From the NCBI GenBank assembly GCA_024138025.1, contig JAMXBD010001367.1:310001-374000 (forward strand): a DNA stretch of 64,000 nucleotides, given 5' to 3'. The notes beneath the pieces were generated by a model. The model was not told where the DNA came from, ran no database searches, and saw nothing but the letters and a program-made list of their open reading frames with translations. The DNA comes from Combretum micranthum. Lineage: Eukaryota; Streptophyta; Magnoliopsida; Myrtales; Combretaceae. Shown in pieces: positions 23,921 through 35,412 of the stretch. The translations under genes and the position numbers were made by a program. The stretch's first letter is position 1. Each line of letters starts with the position of its first letter.

Positions 23921-24579
23921 AATGCGTGAAATTTGCATCATGACTTATGAATTGTACTCCTATAATATTTAACATGTTTGTTAATACTACTATATCCACC
24001 TCAATATTGTAATAGTATATGACCAAGGTGTATGATGTATAATAATATATGATTTCATAATTTGGTTCCTAAATTCTAAAACTATAAAGTATCATCATAA
24101 TTACATCGTGCATAGTCTACAAGGCAACATCAACAATACATATAATAAGCATGGGAATTACATTACCACTCCACAATACAACTCATCCAACATTACGTAC
24201 AATACCTATCTAACATACAATGTGCTTCACCATTTAAAAAAAAATCCAACAAAATATACAATACCCAATATTCAACAATGCAACATCAATAATAGTGAAA
24301 AATTAAGCAAAAATCCGAAGCACTTACTTATAGAGTTCGGTATAAATTTTGCATGAATTACTTCACTTTTTCACGAAATGATGACTTTTACAACGCCTGG
24401 TGATAAAACTTATTCAAGATAATTCCATAATTTTGCGAAAATCTATTATGAAATTGAGAAAATTGGGGTTAGGGTTTCGGATTTACGATTTAGGGGTTTT
24501 TTGGGAGATGATACCAGTGTTCAAATAAGGAAGAAGAGGAAGATGACATGCAAAAAATATGTCCGCCAAGTAGTACCAT
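23921..24579 (-). other. 5' non-coding part of the MULE
   Basis: Between the transposase N-terminus and the terminal palindrome region. No ORF on the element's strand; the plus-strand frame at 24108-24356 (82 codons, Asn/Thr/Tyr-rich) looks like chance. Confidence 0.45.
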
Positions 24580-24787
24580 GTTACTGCCTCGTCTCTTCAA
24601 GAGACAAGGTCAGACATTTAGACTAGTCCCATCTCTTTAAGAGCTCCCTTGAAAAGACTAGATTAGACATTTATGACCTCGTCTTTTCAAGAGATGATGC
24701 CAACTTACCTAAAACTAGGGTTATTTTCATCTCGGTGGTAATTATGTAATTTAAAAAAAAAAACTAAAATATTATTTTCATTTCCCC
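24580..24787 (-). mobile_element. Terminal region of the PMD-MULE with palindromic motifs
   Basis: It contains GTCTCTTCAAGAGAC (24591-24605), a degenerate unit near 24630-24660 and GTCTTTTCAAGAGATG (24681-24696), each preceded by CCTC or similar, about 45 bp apart. The outermost 110 bp match the start of the 3.5-kb remnant in inverted orientation, and the probable tip is GGGG (complement of 24784-24787). The matching left terminus was not found near 19 kb, so no target duplication can be checked. Confidence 0.7.
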
Positions 24788-24925
24788 ACAGACATGATGA
24801 TTAATTAATATTTGAAAAAAAAAAAGAAGGTTTTGTTTAAGAGAAAACTAAAAATATTATTTTCATTTTCCCACGGACATGATGATTAATTAATATTTGA
24901 AAAAAAAGGAAGGTTTTGTTATGCA
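24761..24925. repeat. Tandem duplication of the MULE terminus, about 85-bp period
   Basis: The segment from AAACTAAAATATTATTTTC through GACATGATGATTAATTAAT to GAAGGTTTTGTT occurs twice. The first copy includes the presumed MULE tip and its flank. Confidence 0.85.
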
Positions 24926-25421
24926 TAATAACGTGACGTTTCCATCGAAAAAGGGATGAAATAAAGGAAAGAATGTTTTTTTTTAAGAAAGAGAAGAGAG
25001 AGAGTGAGATTGTCTTCATTGAATGTTTTCGGACAAATTAGAGTTAGTCAACTTTGAAACACATGTTGAGACACTATAAGCATTTGCAACATGCAAATTT
25101 ATTATTATTTTTTTTATTTAGGGGTTAGAAAGAAGAAGAAGAGAGTAGTGCAATAAGAAAGTGAAAAAAAAAAAAGGTTATATAGGAATTTATGGATTTT
25201 TTAGGGATAAGAAGAGAGAGGAAGAGAAAGATGAATAAATGCCAACTAGGAAAAGAATTTTTTTTTATTAATTTACTTTCCAGGTCAAATTTTGGCTAAA
25301 GAAATGGTCGGATTTTGACCCAAAAGTACCATAGGTGAAATAATTAAAAAATTTCGATACCATCATGGTAAGAATTTTTTTAAATATTATTCAATTACAA
25401 ATGAAAAAGTTCATATAATGT
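24926..25421. other. Spacer, no gene
   Basis: Purine-rich and poly(A)-rich sequence; nothing recognised. Confidence 0.5.
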
Positions 25422-26403
25422 TAGGGTGGGTATGGTACAAATCTATCCAGTTTCACACCCCTTCCCCCTCCGACCCAAACCAAATCAAACAAAACTTAAG
25501 GTTTAGTTTAGTTTTTTTTTTTTTTTTTTTTTATATATATAAAATCGAATTGTACTACATAGTTCGATTCATTATTTGTTCAAACAAAAAATAAATGGTT
25601 TAGTATGGTTCAATATACGGTTCAAACCGTTTATTATTCCTACTACATATTTTTTTCTCATTTTCTTATAAAAAAAAAAGAAGTTTTGAATTTTAATTAC
25701 ATAAAAACATATAAAATCTCTTTGGTAGAATTGAAAATTGTAGATCTACTAATATTTTCCCCTTTACTCTAATCTTTCCACCGATGTGTAACGTTAATTA
25801 GTGATCACACTGTACCTTTTTGGTAGAACTGAAAATTGTTGACCTACTATATATTATTGCATGTTTAATTAATTAATGGAATTCACGAAATAGGATTGCA
25901 AACGCAAAACTTCCATGATGAATTAACACCTATAAGTGTTTCCCGAAAAAAACTCTTGTGCAAAAACAGTGGTTAAGAGACCTTTATTTTTACGGCACCA
26001 AAAGCAAAAGGTTCCTCTAGATATGTTCTCTATTCATAAGCTATTTAAAGAATCAATTTGATTCCTACATCACAAGGAAAACAAAAGAAAAAAAATTGGA
26101 AGCTCTCTTGTTTTTTGCAATAATTTAATGATACCATCAAAAAATATAAATGTAAACCACACATCAAGTCAATTAACTAAAGTTTCCAAACATGAATATG
26201 AACGTGAATGTTTTGTTTTTGTTTTTTTTTTTTTTCTTTTTTCATTTTTAAGGCAAAACGGTCAGTTCAATTAATGACTTCAGATCGAATTGCAAACCGA
26301 ATATCCATTATCGAGCTGATCCGTAAATCAAACTGTTTAGGAAAAAAATTAAAAATTCGGTTCGGTTTGATCCGATTTAGTCTGTTTTTTGTACCTATCT
26401 CTA
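25422..26403. mobile_element. Possible hAT-like non-autonomous element
   Basis: The left end TAGGGTGGGTATGGTACAAA and the reverse complement of the right end (TAGAGATAGGTACAAA) are similar, and internal GGTTCAAACCG / CGGTTCGGTTTG blocks are typical of small plant hAT elements. No 8-bp target duplication was seen. Confidence 0.3.
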
Positions 26404-27236
26404 GATACCATGAATAAATTTTACTTAATAATCATGAAAAGTTTTTCGTAATAAATAAACACCATCAAATTGGTTGCCACTACAGTCGTCTTCACCATTT
26501 TTGGCACTAGAAATTATAGGCAGCCATCTCTCAAGATTGTTATTATAAAATGCGGCAATTTGAAAAATATATTTAAGAAACATTGAAAGCATGATAAAAG
26601 TGTTTTTTTTTTTTTTTTTTGCAAAACAATGCACCGTTATACTTTTTTCCATTTAGCTTGGTTTTCTCTTTTTTTTTTTTTTTTTTGCCTTTTTTATCTA
26701 AGATATTTCAAACGAGAAATTAAACGACATATTGTGGTTTGAAAAAATTTTAAATCAAATTCAAACAATTAACAAATGATTTTGTTTTGCTTTGATTTTG
26801 ATAAAAGTAATTATCCAATCCCCTTTAGTATAATTATACTAATTTTCCTTTTGCTTATCGTCTTTTTTTTATTCTAACAAATTTTAGATGATATATTTAA
26901 CAATGTTATCAGATTTAACATCGAGGTCTTGACCTAGATATACTAGAGGGTTAATAATCAATAAGTAAGAGCAGGTTAAATTGCGATTAAACCCACGATT
27001 GAGCCACTGATTTATAAAGAGGGACCAACCTCAACCGTATTGAACTGGATAAGTAAAACCACATTTGGTAATACTAATATTTTAATAATGGTAGGAATAT
27101 AATCACTACAACATACAATTAGAATAATAATCACTTGAAAGCATGATATAATTTTTTCCTTAAATAATGTAATGTCTTTGGCACAAATATTGTTAATGGA
27201 TTTATTTGGTATAGAATCCTTTGGAATAAAACAAGA
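26404..27236. other. Spacer, no gene
   Basis: Contains two long poly(T) runs near 26606-26621 and 26672-26686. No coding signal. Confidence 0.5.
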
Positions 27237-27440
27237 AATTTAAATGGTAACTTTTCATGTTTCTAAAGTTAACTAGGGATGTAAAAAAGAGATAAGAATC
27301 TTATAGAGATTTTGTGCGAGAAAGTGAAGGAATACCCAAAAAACTACATGTAAAAACCTGCTAAAACCTAAAATTAAATGCGTATACAGTATAGTCACTT
27401 CAATCATGTAATTTGAAGAGCTATTATCCCCAATAAGTTT
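27237..27440 (+). repeat. Dispersed repeat, copy 1 (relative at 32827-33030)
   Basis: TTTTCATGTTTCTAAAG, GTAAAAACCT, CACTTCAATCAT and AGCTATTATCCC occur in the same order and orientation at both places, at roughly three-quarters identity by eye. Confidence 0.7.
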
Positions 27441-27499
27441 TACTGCCGATACCTAAACTTTTTACTTTGTAACATAATTATCCTTTATGATCCGCTTGA

Positions 27500-28529
27500 A
27501 AATGATTTTATATTTGTAAAAGTGATTTCACCAGCAAGTGTATTGGATTGAATCTAGTAAAATGATGAGTGAGTATCATTCCCACGAGGTAAGGTCAAGT
27601 ACTAAACTGCTATCAGTTCACACTAATATTAAGACAAAATGATCCAAATCAATTGTTTATGTAATGCTACTTTATCTACATCCCAAGTCGAGTTAATTTA
27701 CTAAGATTTTAATTAATCACAGAAACGTATATTATACTAGAGTGGGAACTTAGATCAAATTCGAGTCTTGCTAATCAAGTTGAGTCTAGTTATATCGACA
27801 ATTAGATCTCTTGAACATTCATGTAAAACTATCTAGATTAAAACCTCTTGTTTGAAGTTCTTGAAAATCTTTTTAACCTTAAAACAAACAGGTAGCTTCC
27901 GCTACTCAAATTATTAAAGGATTCAAAATTACAACAAAGAATCTCCCGATTCATTCATTGCCTAATGTCTTAAATCGAGTTTCCCCTAATCCCTTAGTGA
28001 GAATTCAACTTAAATGCATTGCTTTAAACACACAATAGTTCCTAAATTAGATTTAACATCTCAGCTTCCGCTTTTCGAAATTAAATCTGCATTTACGACT
28101 CCAACGAAATTAGATTCCTCTCCCGATCAACCTGACTACTAATCAACCAACATCTTTCCAAATTTAAGGCTAATTTCAGGAAATCAACATGAGTAATTCA
28201 AGTTTCTAACAATCATATAACTTAAATCAACAATCCTTTCAACAATTAATGAATTAAATCACATTCCCACCGTTAGAATTTAACCTAACATTGGAATAAT
28301 AACACTAATCAAGTAAATAACATGAATGAAACTCATCATGATCGAATTACACAAAACTCAGACAATACTACACATAGAAATTTGAATTAATATAGAACAA
28401 ACCCGTACAAAGTCTTCCACAGTAGTAAGCAACAACTACACAAACACCAATGTCTAGAACAATTCATGATCAAAGAAAGATTTGATCTTCAATGTCTGAT
28501 AAAATCTCTATCCTACTCTCCATGCTAAG
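27500..28529 (+). repeat. Old dispersed repeat, left part (split by a solo LTR)
   Basis: Contains GCAAGTGTATTGG, GTATCATTCCCACGAGG and TACTAAACTGCTATCAG, a module I recall as widespread in plant genomes but cannot place in a family. The repeat resumes at 30985 after the LTR, as shown by the CTAAG duplication. No coding capacity was recognised. Confidence 0.5.
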
Positions 28530-29861
28530 TGTCGAGTCCGAATTTTGCTCCTTTTCTCCTAAAAGTCCGATCCATATCAAACCCGGCCCATTTGACATAG
28601 ACCACTCGATAAGGAACCAGTAAGGTTTTCGTAAAAAGCCTGGTTTTTTGAAAAATATTTTGATTGGAGTCGCCACCGGCTAAAACCGGAAAAAGGTGAA
28701 CTAGAAACCAAATGGATAGTTTGGTTTCTAGCTCGGCCACTGGTATGCATGAAAAACCAGAAATTGATGAGTTCGAGGGCTGCTATTTTAAAACCTAAAC
28801 GATTATCTAGGCTTTAAATGAGCTTTAGAAATCTAGAATTATATGGGCCAAAGAGATAATTTTGGATTTTTTAATTTTTCATTTTTTTTGTTTATTTTAT
28901 AAAGAGGAATTTACATGTTTACAAAAATATATACATATTTTTTGTTTTTGTTTTAGAAAGGATCCTAAAAGTTTTTTTATTTTTGTGATCGCCCCACAGG
29001 TGCCTACGTATCCGCTAGCCGGAATCAGGTCCCCTAGTTCTTTTTTATAAAATTTTTAATTTGTTTGTATTTTTTAATTTTGAAACCTGCCAAGTTTAAG
29101 TATTTAATCAATTTTTATTTTGGAAATTCCTAAAGAAATCTAATTTTTATGTTTTTGTTTTTGAAAATTCCTAAAAGATACTAATTTTGGAAAAACCTAC
29201 TTATTGTTTTTGTTAATTTAGAAAATAACTAGATGATATAATTATATAAAAGTTAGGAAAACATTTTTTCTTTCTTATAATATTATGCTAAATATATATA
29301 TATATATAGAAAAAAAATTTGTTATGTAAATTTTTCACTTCTTTTTTTGTTTTTATATAAATAAAAAAATTATAGGGTAACTAAAACATGCTCAAGATAT
29401 CACAAACATTTCGCGAATTCTAACAACTAATCCTTCAACTAAACAATCGCGATTTATAATTATAATACATGATATGACAATAACAATACTAATAACAAAT
29501 GATAATAATAATGATATTAATAATAAATAAAACTAACAAACCTATTATTATTATTATTTTGTTTTTATAATTTATTTTTTTACTGAAAATTATACTCTAA
29601 AATTTTATTTATTTACATCATCACTAGGAATATGTCACACAGATATAATTATACTCACACATACATATATATTTTTTTGTCTTTATAATCTAATTTAAAA
29701 TTTATTTACTAATTGCATTTATATACTAAAACTTTTTTTTTACCTAGAATGATATTACATCACAAATATCTATACTTACATATATTTTTGGTTCGTTTTT
29801 CTTTTTTATTTCTTACTATTTTCTAGTTTTTTATGTATTACATTAATATATCTTATAGAAA

Positions 29862-29976
29862 AACAACAACAATAATAGCAACAACAATGACAATAACAAC
29901 AACGACGACGACGACGACAACAACAACAACAATGACGTTGACAACAACAACAACAACAACAACAATAATATAATAT
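29862..29976. repeat. Trinucleotide microsatellite (ACA)n/(ACG)n
   Basis: About 115 bp of ACA/ATA/ACG triplets inside the solo LTR. Confidence 0.9.
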
Positions 29977-30490
29977 AATAACTAATAAAATTTTTTTTTT
30001 TTTGGAACCTTGTCAAATGATCTTATCAGCTTCGTCGGAGGCTGGGATGTGTAGTGGTGGTAGTGGTTGAAGTGTTTGGTCATGGTCTAGATTTGGTATA
30101 TGCTAGAGATAGAGGCGTTGAGAGAGAGAGAACAAGAGAGATTAGAGAAAAAGAGCTGCTAGAGAGATCTTTTTTTTTTAATCTATTTTCTATGTTTCGA
30201 TCTCTGTTTGTTGAAGAGGAGGAATTGATCGTCAAATTATAGGAGTATGGAGAAAGATGGAGGGGTGCACGGCCGTTAATGGCCATTACAAGCAAGTGAA
30301 AAGATCGAAGGTTACGGAACTTGGAGGGTTGGGAGAGTTACGAATCTTTTCATTATTGATCTTAAATCCACATTTAAACGATTTAAATTCTGGAATAATT
30401 CACACTTTTAATAACATAACCGATAGAAATTGAAAGGGTATGCATGAGTGGCAATGCATGCTCCAAAAAAAAAAAAAATTCCCATTGTGT

Positions 30491-30560
30491 TGCTTGCATG
30501 GATCGAACTCCGATCCCCTCCCTTTACTCCTCAGCCTTAACCAACTAAGTTATGCTTAGC
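30491..30560 (-). other. tRNA-like segment inside the solo LTR
   Basis: On the minus strand TAGTTGGTTAAGGC (like a pol III A box and D arm) is followed at tRNA-like spacing by GGAGTTCGATCC (like a B box). It does not fold into a convincing complete tRNA and I do not call a functional tRNA gene. Confidence 0.4.
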
Positions 30561-30984
30561 TTTTGATTCATTTCCTCACCTAAAATTCATTTAAATCATT
30601 TAAACCAGGCCAAACGCATTTTCAAGAAAAATAGGCCAAATTTGATATAGGTCCAAGCTCCAAATTAATTTTCAAAATAGCCCGCACTAATATGAAATAT
30701 TTTTTATATTTTTTTCATTTTCTAATTTTTTATTTTAATTCTAAAGGGCTTAATTACTAAAAAGATAGGGTTTTTTCTGAGTTTCTTTTCTCTCTTTTTT
30801 TTAAATTTTTATAGTATTTTTTAATTTGGTAATTTTTTTGTTGATTTTTAATTTAGCTAATCTTTTTGTATTTTTTGATAATTTTCAAATTTTATTGTAT
30901 TTTCTATCCTTTTTTATGATTATTTGAGTTTTTCATTTTTTTGTATTTTTATTTTTAAAATGGGGCAAAAATTAAGTGTTGACA

Positions 30985-31480
30985 CTAAGGAAAAAGATGT
31001 AAAAATGAATGAACTCCCATTTGAAAAACTGACAGAAGTTTTTCTTTCTCTTAAATCATCTCAAATGCAGAATGGACACGCGAAGTTTCAATTGCCTAAT
31101 TCAACGCCGACGGTTTCTTATCCTACACTGGCAGTATAGAGACCGGTGTTAAGATTTTTGAAGCTGTGATGGTTGAACGTCGGTGTCAACGTCGATGGCA
31201 TTTAATATGAAATTGCAGCGTTCAATGAAAATTTGCACACTTGCAGATTTATCATTGCAATGCTGGCGGTGTTGAATATAAAATGCCGGTGTTGCTTCCA
31301 GTATTGCTCTGTTTGCTCTATTTTAATGTTGATTTCCAAGCTCAAAGTTCATTTCCTTCAATTATTGATTCTTCAAGTTCTCTATAACCTAATTAAGCAC
31401 AATTCAACACATTAAAGTACCAAGTTTTCACATTTCTATAAAGATAAACACAATTAAGCATCAAATAAGAGATGAAAAGT
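30985..31480 (+). repeat. Old dispersed repeat, right part, with GCCGGTGTT-type motifs
   Basis: Continuation of the 27500-28529 repeat. Between 31105 and 31300 it has several short CG-containing motifs (GACCGGTGTT, CGTCGGTGTC, GCTGGCGGTGTT, GCCGGTGTTGC) unlike the AT-rich surroundings. Confidence 0.5.
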
Positions 31481-32061
31481 TTATAGATTTTTGGTTTATT
31501 GCTTTAAAAAAAAGTTCGTCCCACAAAGATACTTCAACTTTTTAAATGTTACTCTCATTTCCTCTAGCAACTTGCTAATGTGGAAAGAGAACTCGATTAA
31601 AAATCATTTATCTATCCTAGTTGTCATTTTTATCTATTTTTTACTCTCTCTCTATCCCCCTCAGTCTGCACTTCTTCTTCTTCTTCATGCAACCATCATA
31701 AAAATAAAATAAAATAAATAAAAACAAAAGACTCCATCTACTATTACCAACTCTGCCATCATGCATAACCCATCTCTTTCCTTGGAATATCAATAAAACC
31801 GTTCAAATTAAAAAGAAAATATATATGAAATATATTTCAAAGGATAAACACATGCAAAATTGGTAAGAAAAAAAATTAATTGGAATCAATCCTACACATA
31901 ACCTCAAAATTCATAACCCATGGCAGAATTACACAAAAGTTTAAATCTTTTCACCACAATTCACAAAAGGTCAACGACCTTGCAAAAAAGATTTGAACTT
32001 TATACCCCAATCCACTCATAAAAACTCATTAATTAATATTTTTCTTAATAATATTATTGTA
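31481..32061. other. Spacer, no gene
   Basis: AT-rich with a short TTC run near 31670. The plus-strand frame at 31491-31712 is low-complexity and not convincing. Confidence 0.5.
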
Positions 32062-32214
32062 GGCGTTCTTTAGGTATAACTCAAAGCGCAAGTGCTCATT
32101 AGAGATGGTGAATTGAAGTAGGTCGTTGAAGTGCATGGCATGGGTGAAGTCGATGAAGAGGGTGTTGGATTCATACTCTTTCATGGTGTATATTTCGAAT
32201 TAGTAATGTGACGG
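32062..32214 (-). pseudogene. Fragment resembling plant MCM6 (replicative helicase subunit)
   Basis: The minus strand reads EIYTMKEYESNTLFIDF, THAMHFNDLLQ and EHLRFELYLKNA in one frame. This matches the N-terminal region of plant MCM6, remembered as ...ESTTMFVDFSHVMRFNDVLQ...YLRFEPYLKNACKRF. A stop precedes FEIYTM, and similarity ends after KNA. No neighbouring MCM6 exon was found, so about one exon (some 50 codons) is present. It is most likely a fragment captured or duplicated by mobile DNA. The family call is by motif, not by search. Confidence 0.7.
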
Positions 32215-32826
32215 GCCTTGCAAATTCGTATCTAAATCAAAACTGCAACAAATCTAATTCATTTTCCAAATGAAAATCAAATCAAATTAAAAGAAAGGAG
32301 TGCAGATTAATTAGATGAAAATTAAGGTTTTTAAGTTTTATCTCTTAAGGAACTCAAGAAACATATTTTGCACTTAAACAACTTTTCTGTCTAAGAAAAT
32401 CTTTTGAAGATGTTGGTTTCATCGTGTTTTTTGGTTCAATTTTTTGGTCGTAGTGTGTGTTTGAGAGAGAGAGAAGGATCATCCAAGTTTGTTTACGAAA
32501 GATCTAGAGATAGAATGGTTTTCGAAGAAAGAAAATCTACTTCCTTATGTCAAGATTTATTTATGGGTATATGAAATTTTAGGGTTTTTTATTTTATTTT
32601 TTTTATTTGGAGGTTATGTGAAGAAGAAGAATATGCACAAAAGGATCAAGTTTCCTTTCTATGTTAGCGAGTTGCAAGAGAAATAGTTGGATTTCTACCA
32701 TAGGTATAATGCATGCAACATTTATAAGTTTAGACACCTCTATGAGACAGTTTTTTTTTTTTTTTTGGGGCATAATTCTATTACAAAGAAAAAAGTTTAA
32801 ATATCGCCATTGAATCTTACCCAAAA
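32215..32826. other. Spacer, no gene
   Basis: No further MCM6 sequence or other coding signal found; contains a poly(T) run at 32751-32766. Confidence 0.45.
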
Positions 32827-33030
32827 TTTAAATAATAATTTTTCATGTTTCTAAAGCTAACTAATAATGTAAAAAGAGATAGTATTCTTATAGGGAGTTG
32901 GTGTTAGAGTGTAAAGAATATTCTAAAAAAATCACGTAAAAACCTACTAAAACTAAAAGCTTGATCAATACATGTGACTTCAATCATTTCAATATTTTAA
33001 AATAATCTCCATGGCTATTATCCCTAGGAA
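32827..33030 (+). repeat. Dispersed repeat, copy 2 (relative at 27237-27440)
   Basis: Same order of matching blocks as copy 1, ending GGCTATTATCCC. The flanks on either side of the two copies do not match. Confidence 0.7.
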
Positions 33031-35390
33031 AATGAATATAAGCATTAAATTGTGACTAAAGTAGTCACCAGTTGTTTAGATCACATTATCCAAAGTAACA
33101 TATTCGAAATGATTGAAGCAACATGCTTATTCGCATTTTTCGTGCAAAACAATGCTATGCAAATTCTACTGAACATGTTTTCTGAGTTTATTGAAAATGG
33201 CATTCCATCTTTTTGTCTCTAACAAAACGTTTTTTTTTTTTCTTATTCGAAGAGACTTCATTTCAATTTGTTCATAAATTTATCAAACTTGTTCAACATA
33301 TTCCCCTAATATGTTACCTCTAACAGATGTTTTTTTTTTCAGCTTTATCAAAATCCTATATAATAAGATCTAAACAAAGTCTCATTTCTTACATGACGAA
33401 ATTTAAAACTTAAGATCATATTTGATCAATATCCTATGGTCAACACTTAATTTTAGTAGCACTTAGTAAAGCTCGCACTAGCACCAAGATTACGATATAG
33501 TAGACAATCTATTTAATATAAGCTCTCACAAGCATCAAGATCATACCTAAAGAACAGTACCCGTTAGATTCAAACTATTCCTTAATGTAAGCTTCTCAAA
33601 GTTGAAAGAAGATGACAAATAACTATTTTATTTAAACTTTTATCTTACAATAGGACAATTCACGTACATAACCATATTTACATCCCCTTTAAATAGATTT
33701 CTATGTAGCACATCTATGATCACGTGCTTATTTTGGCTTGATGAATATTTTCGAATAAATGTCTATTATCTCTTGTTTAAAAGCAACGGCACTTCTAAAT
33801 TTATATAGGTAAAATTAATTCAACATGCAATTGAATATCCCTTTCGTGATTAATTTATTTAGAAATAATAAAATGTGGTATCCTCCTTTTACTAAATTAA
33901 TGCTCAATAAATAGTTTTTGATTTTCAATACAATAAAAAAAAGTACAACACAATCCATCACTGTATTAGAAATAATGTGATGGTGGAAGTGGCAGTATGA
34001 TAGAGAAGGCAACAGAAATGATAGTTATGGTAGGATAATAATAACATTAGAATAAGAGTGATAAAAACATAGTAGTGAACTTGTTAGTTTATTGCCTCTA
34101 CTGAAGTCTTTATTTTATTTTGTATACCATTAAATACAAGAAAAAATTTTAATTTTTACCCGAAACCATGAGAATTTTATCCCATACAAGTTATTACACA
34201 AACGAAACATTGTACGTGAATTTTGTCTCACTATAATAAAGAAAAGCTGCGCATCTAAACACTATCATAATGAACCTAGCTACCATGAAATCATTTCTAC
34301 TTTGAAAATTTAAAACTACAATGTGTTAGAATAAAATAGAATTTTCATCATCACCAAGTATAAGGAATATAAAAATCTTATCTTCATATTTTATAAGTTA
34401 TAATATTATCATACTATGGTCTCAATAGGGATGATTCGATTTCAAACTGAAAAATAAATCGAAACTGCGATTGGCATTTCTAGAATTAGCTAAAAACTTC
34501 CACTTCGATTCTATTGAAAAAGAATTAAAGAAAAAATTAAAAAAATAATATTAAATATATAATTATTAATGTTTAAATATTTAATGTGTTTTTATTAATA
34601 ACACAAATAAAGTTAAATATAACTTTACACATAGATATTTTTTTCATTGGTTAACTTTATACATATATAATTTAATTTATATAAATTTTTCTAAAAATAG
34701 AATCACTTTCCTTTTAATAATATGAGATTTTTTTTATATTGTAATTTTCTTTTTACTCTCTATAATATTTTCAATCTCATATTACTAACAACAATTGATA
34801 TTAAATATTTATATATAAATAAATGCACATCCTAAACAAATTTTTAAAAAACTTGATTGAATAATTTAACACTCTTAGATCTAATTATTATTTTAAGTTT
34901 AAATTTATTTTATTTCGAAATAAAATTCATTTATTCATTTATTTTCCTATTTTCACTTGAAAAAGAAATTATCGTTCTATTATTTCAAAACCGAAACTAG
35001 AAACTGTCACTTCCATAAAATCAAACCAAAATCATAGAAGCCAATTGCAATTCTAGTTTCTTAATTTCAAGACAAACCAGCAATTCTGGTTTTAGTTGGA
35101 TTCCAAAACTGTGATGATGTCTCCACTAGTTCGACAAAATTTAACAAACAAACTACAACTACATGAAATCAGTTAGCATTACCAAAAATTTATTTTTTAG
35201 CCAATTCCAAATTTACAGGCACGTGACCACCGCAATGGTGCAGTCTATGCTACAGATCAAATCATTTATTTCACTACTTACCCCCATTACGTTCTGAACT
35301 CTCTCATGGGTAAGCAAACCATATTTAACAAAAAACCATATCGTGAACTTATGACGGTAGCAAGTGTTCTCAAACATAGCAGACAACACC
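33031..35390. other. Spacer; possible old hAT-like sequence at about 34432-35115
   Basis: AT-rich, no gene. From AGGGATGATTCGATTTC (34428) to about 35115 there are blocks of AAACCGAAAC and CGAAACTG, typical of small plant hAT elements, but no clear inverted ends or target duplication. Confidence 0.35.
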
Positions 35391-35412
35391 CCAGTTCCAT
35401 CCCCACGACTCC

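Larger units (their letters stand above)
28530..30984 (+). mobile_element. Solo LTR, Ty3/gypsy-type (2455 bp)
   Basis: Starts TGTCGAGTCCG and ends GTGTTGACA, so it has TG...CA ends with matching TGTC/GACA. It is flanked by the perfect 5-bp duplication CTAAG (28525-28529 and 30985-30989). Inside are GGAGTCGCCACCGGC and TGCCTACGTATCC, motifs I associate with LTRs of large gypsy elements (Tat/Ogre-like). No internal retroelement genes lie between the ends, so this is most simply a solo LTR left by recombination. Confidence 0.85.

Noticed and set aside
29862..29976. Possible CRISPR-like or regulatory array
   Set aside because: A simple trinucleotide microsatellite inside an LTR; there is no spacer-repeat structure, and none is expected in a plant nuclear genome.
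30491..30560. Functional tRNA gene
   Set aside because: A- and B-box-like sequences are present, but the acceptor and anticodon stems do not pair convincingly.
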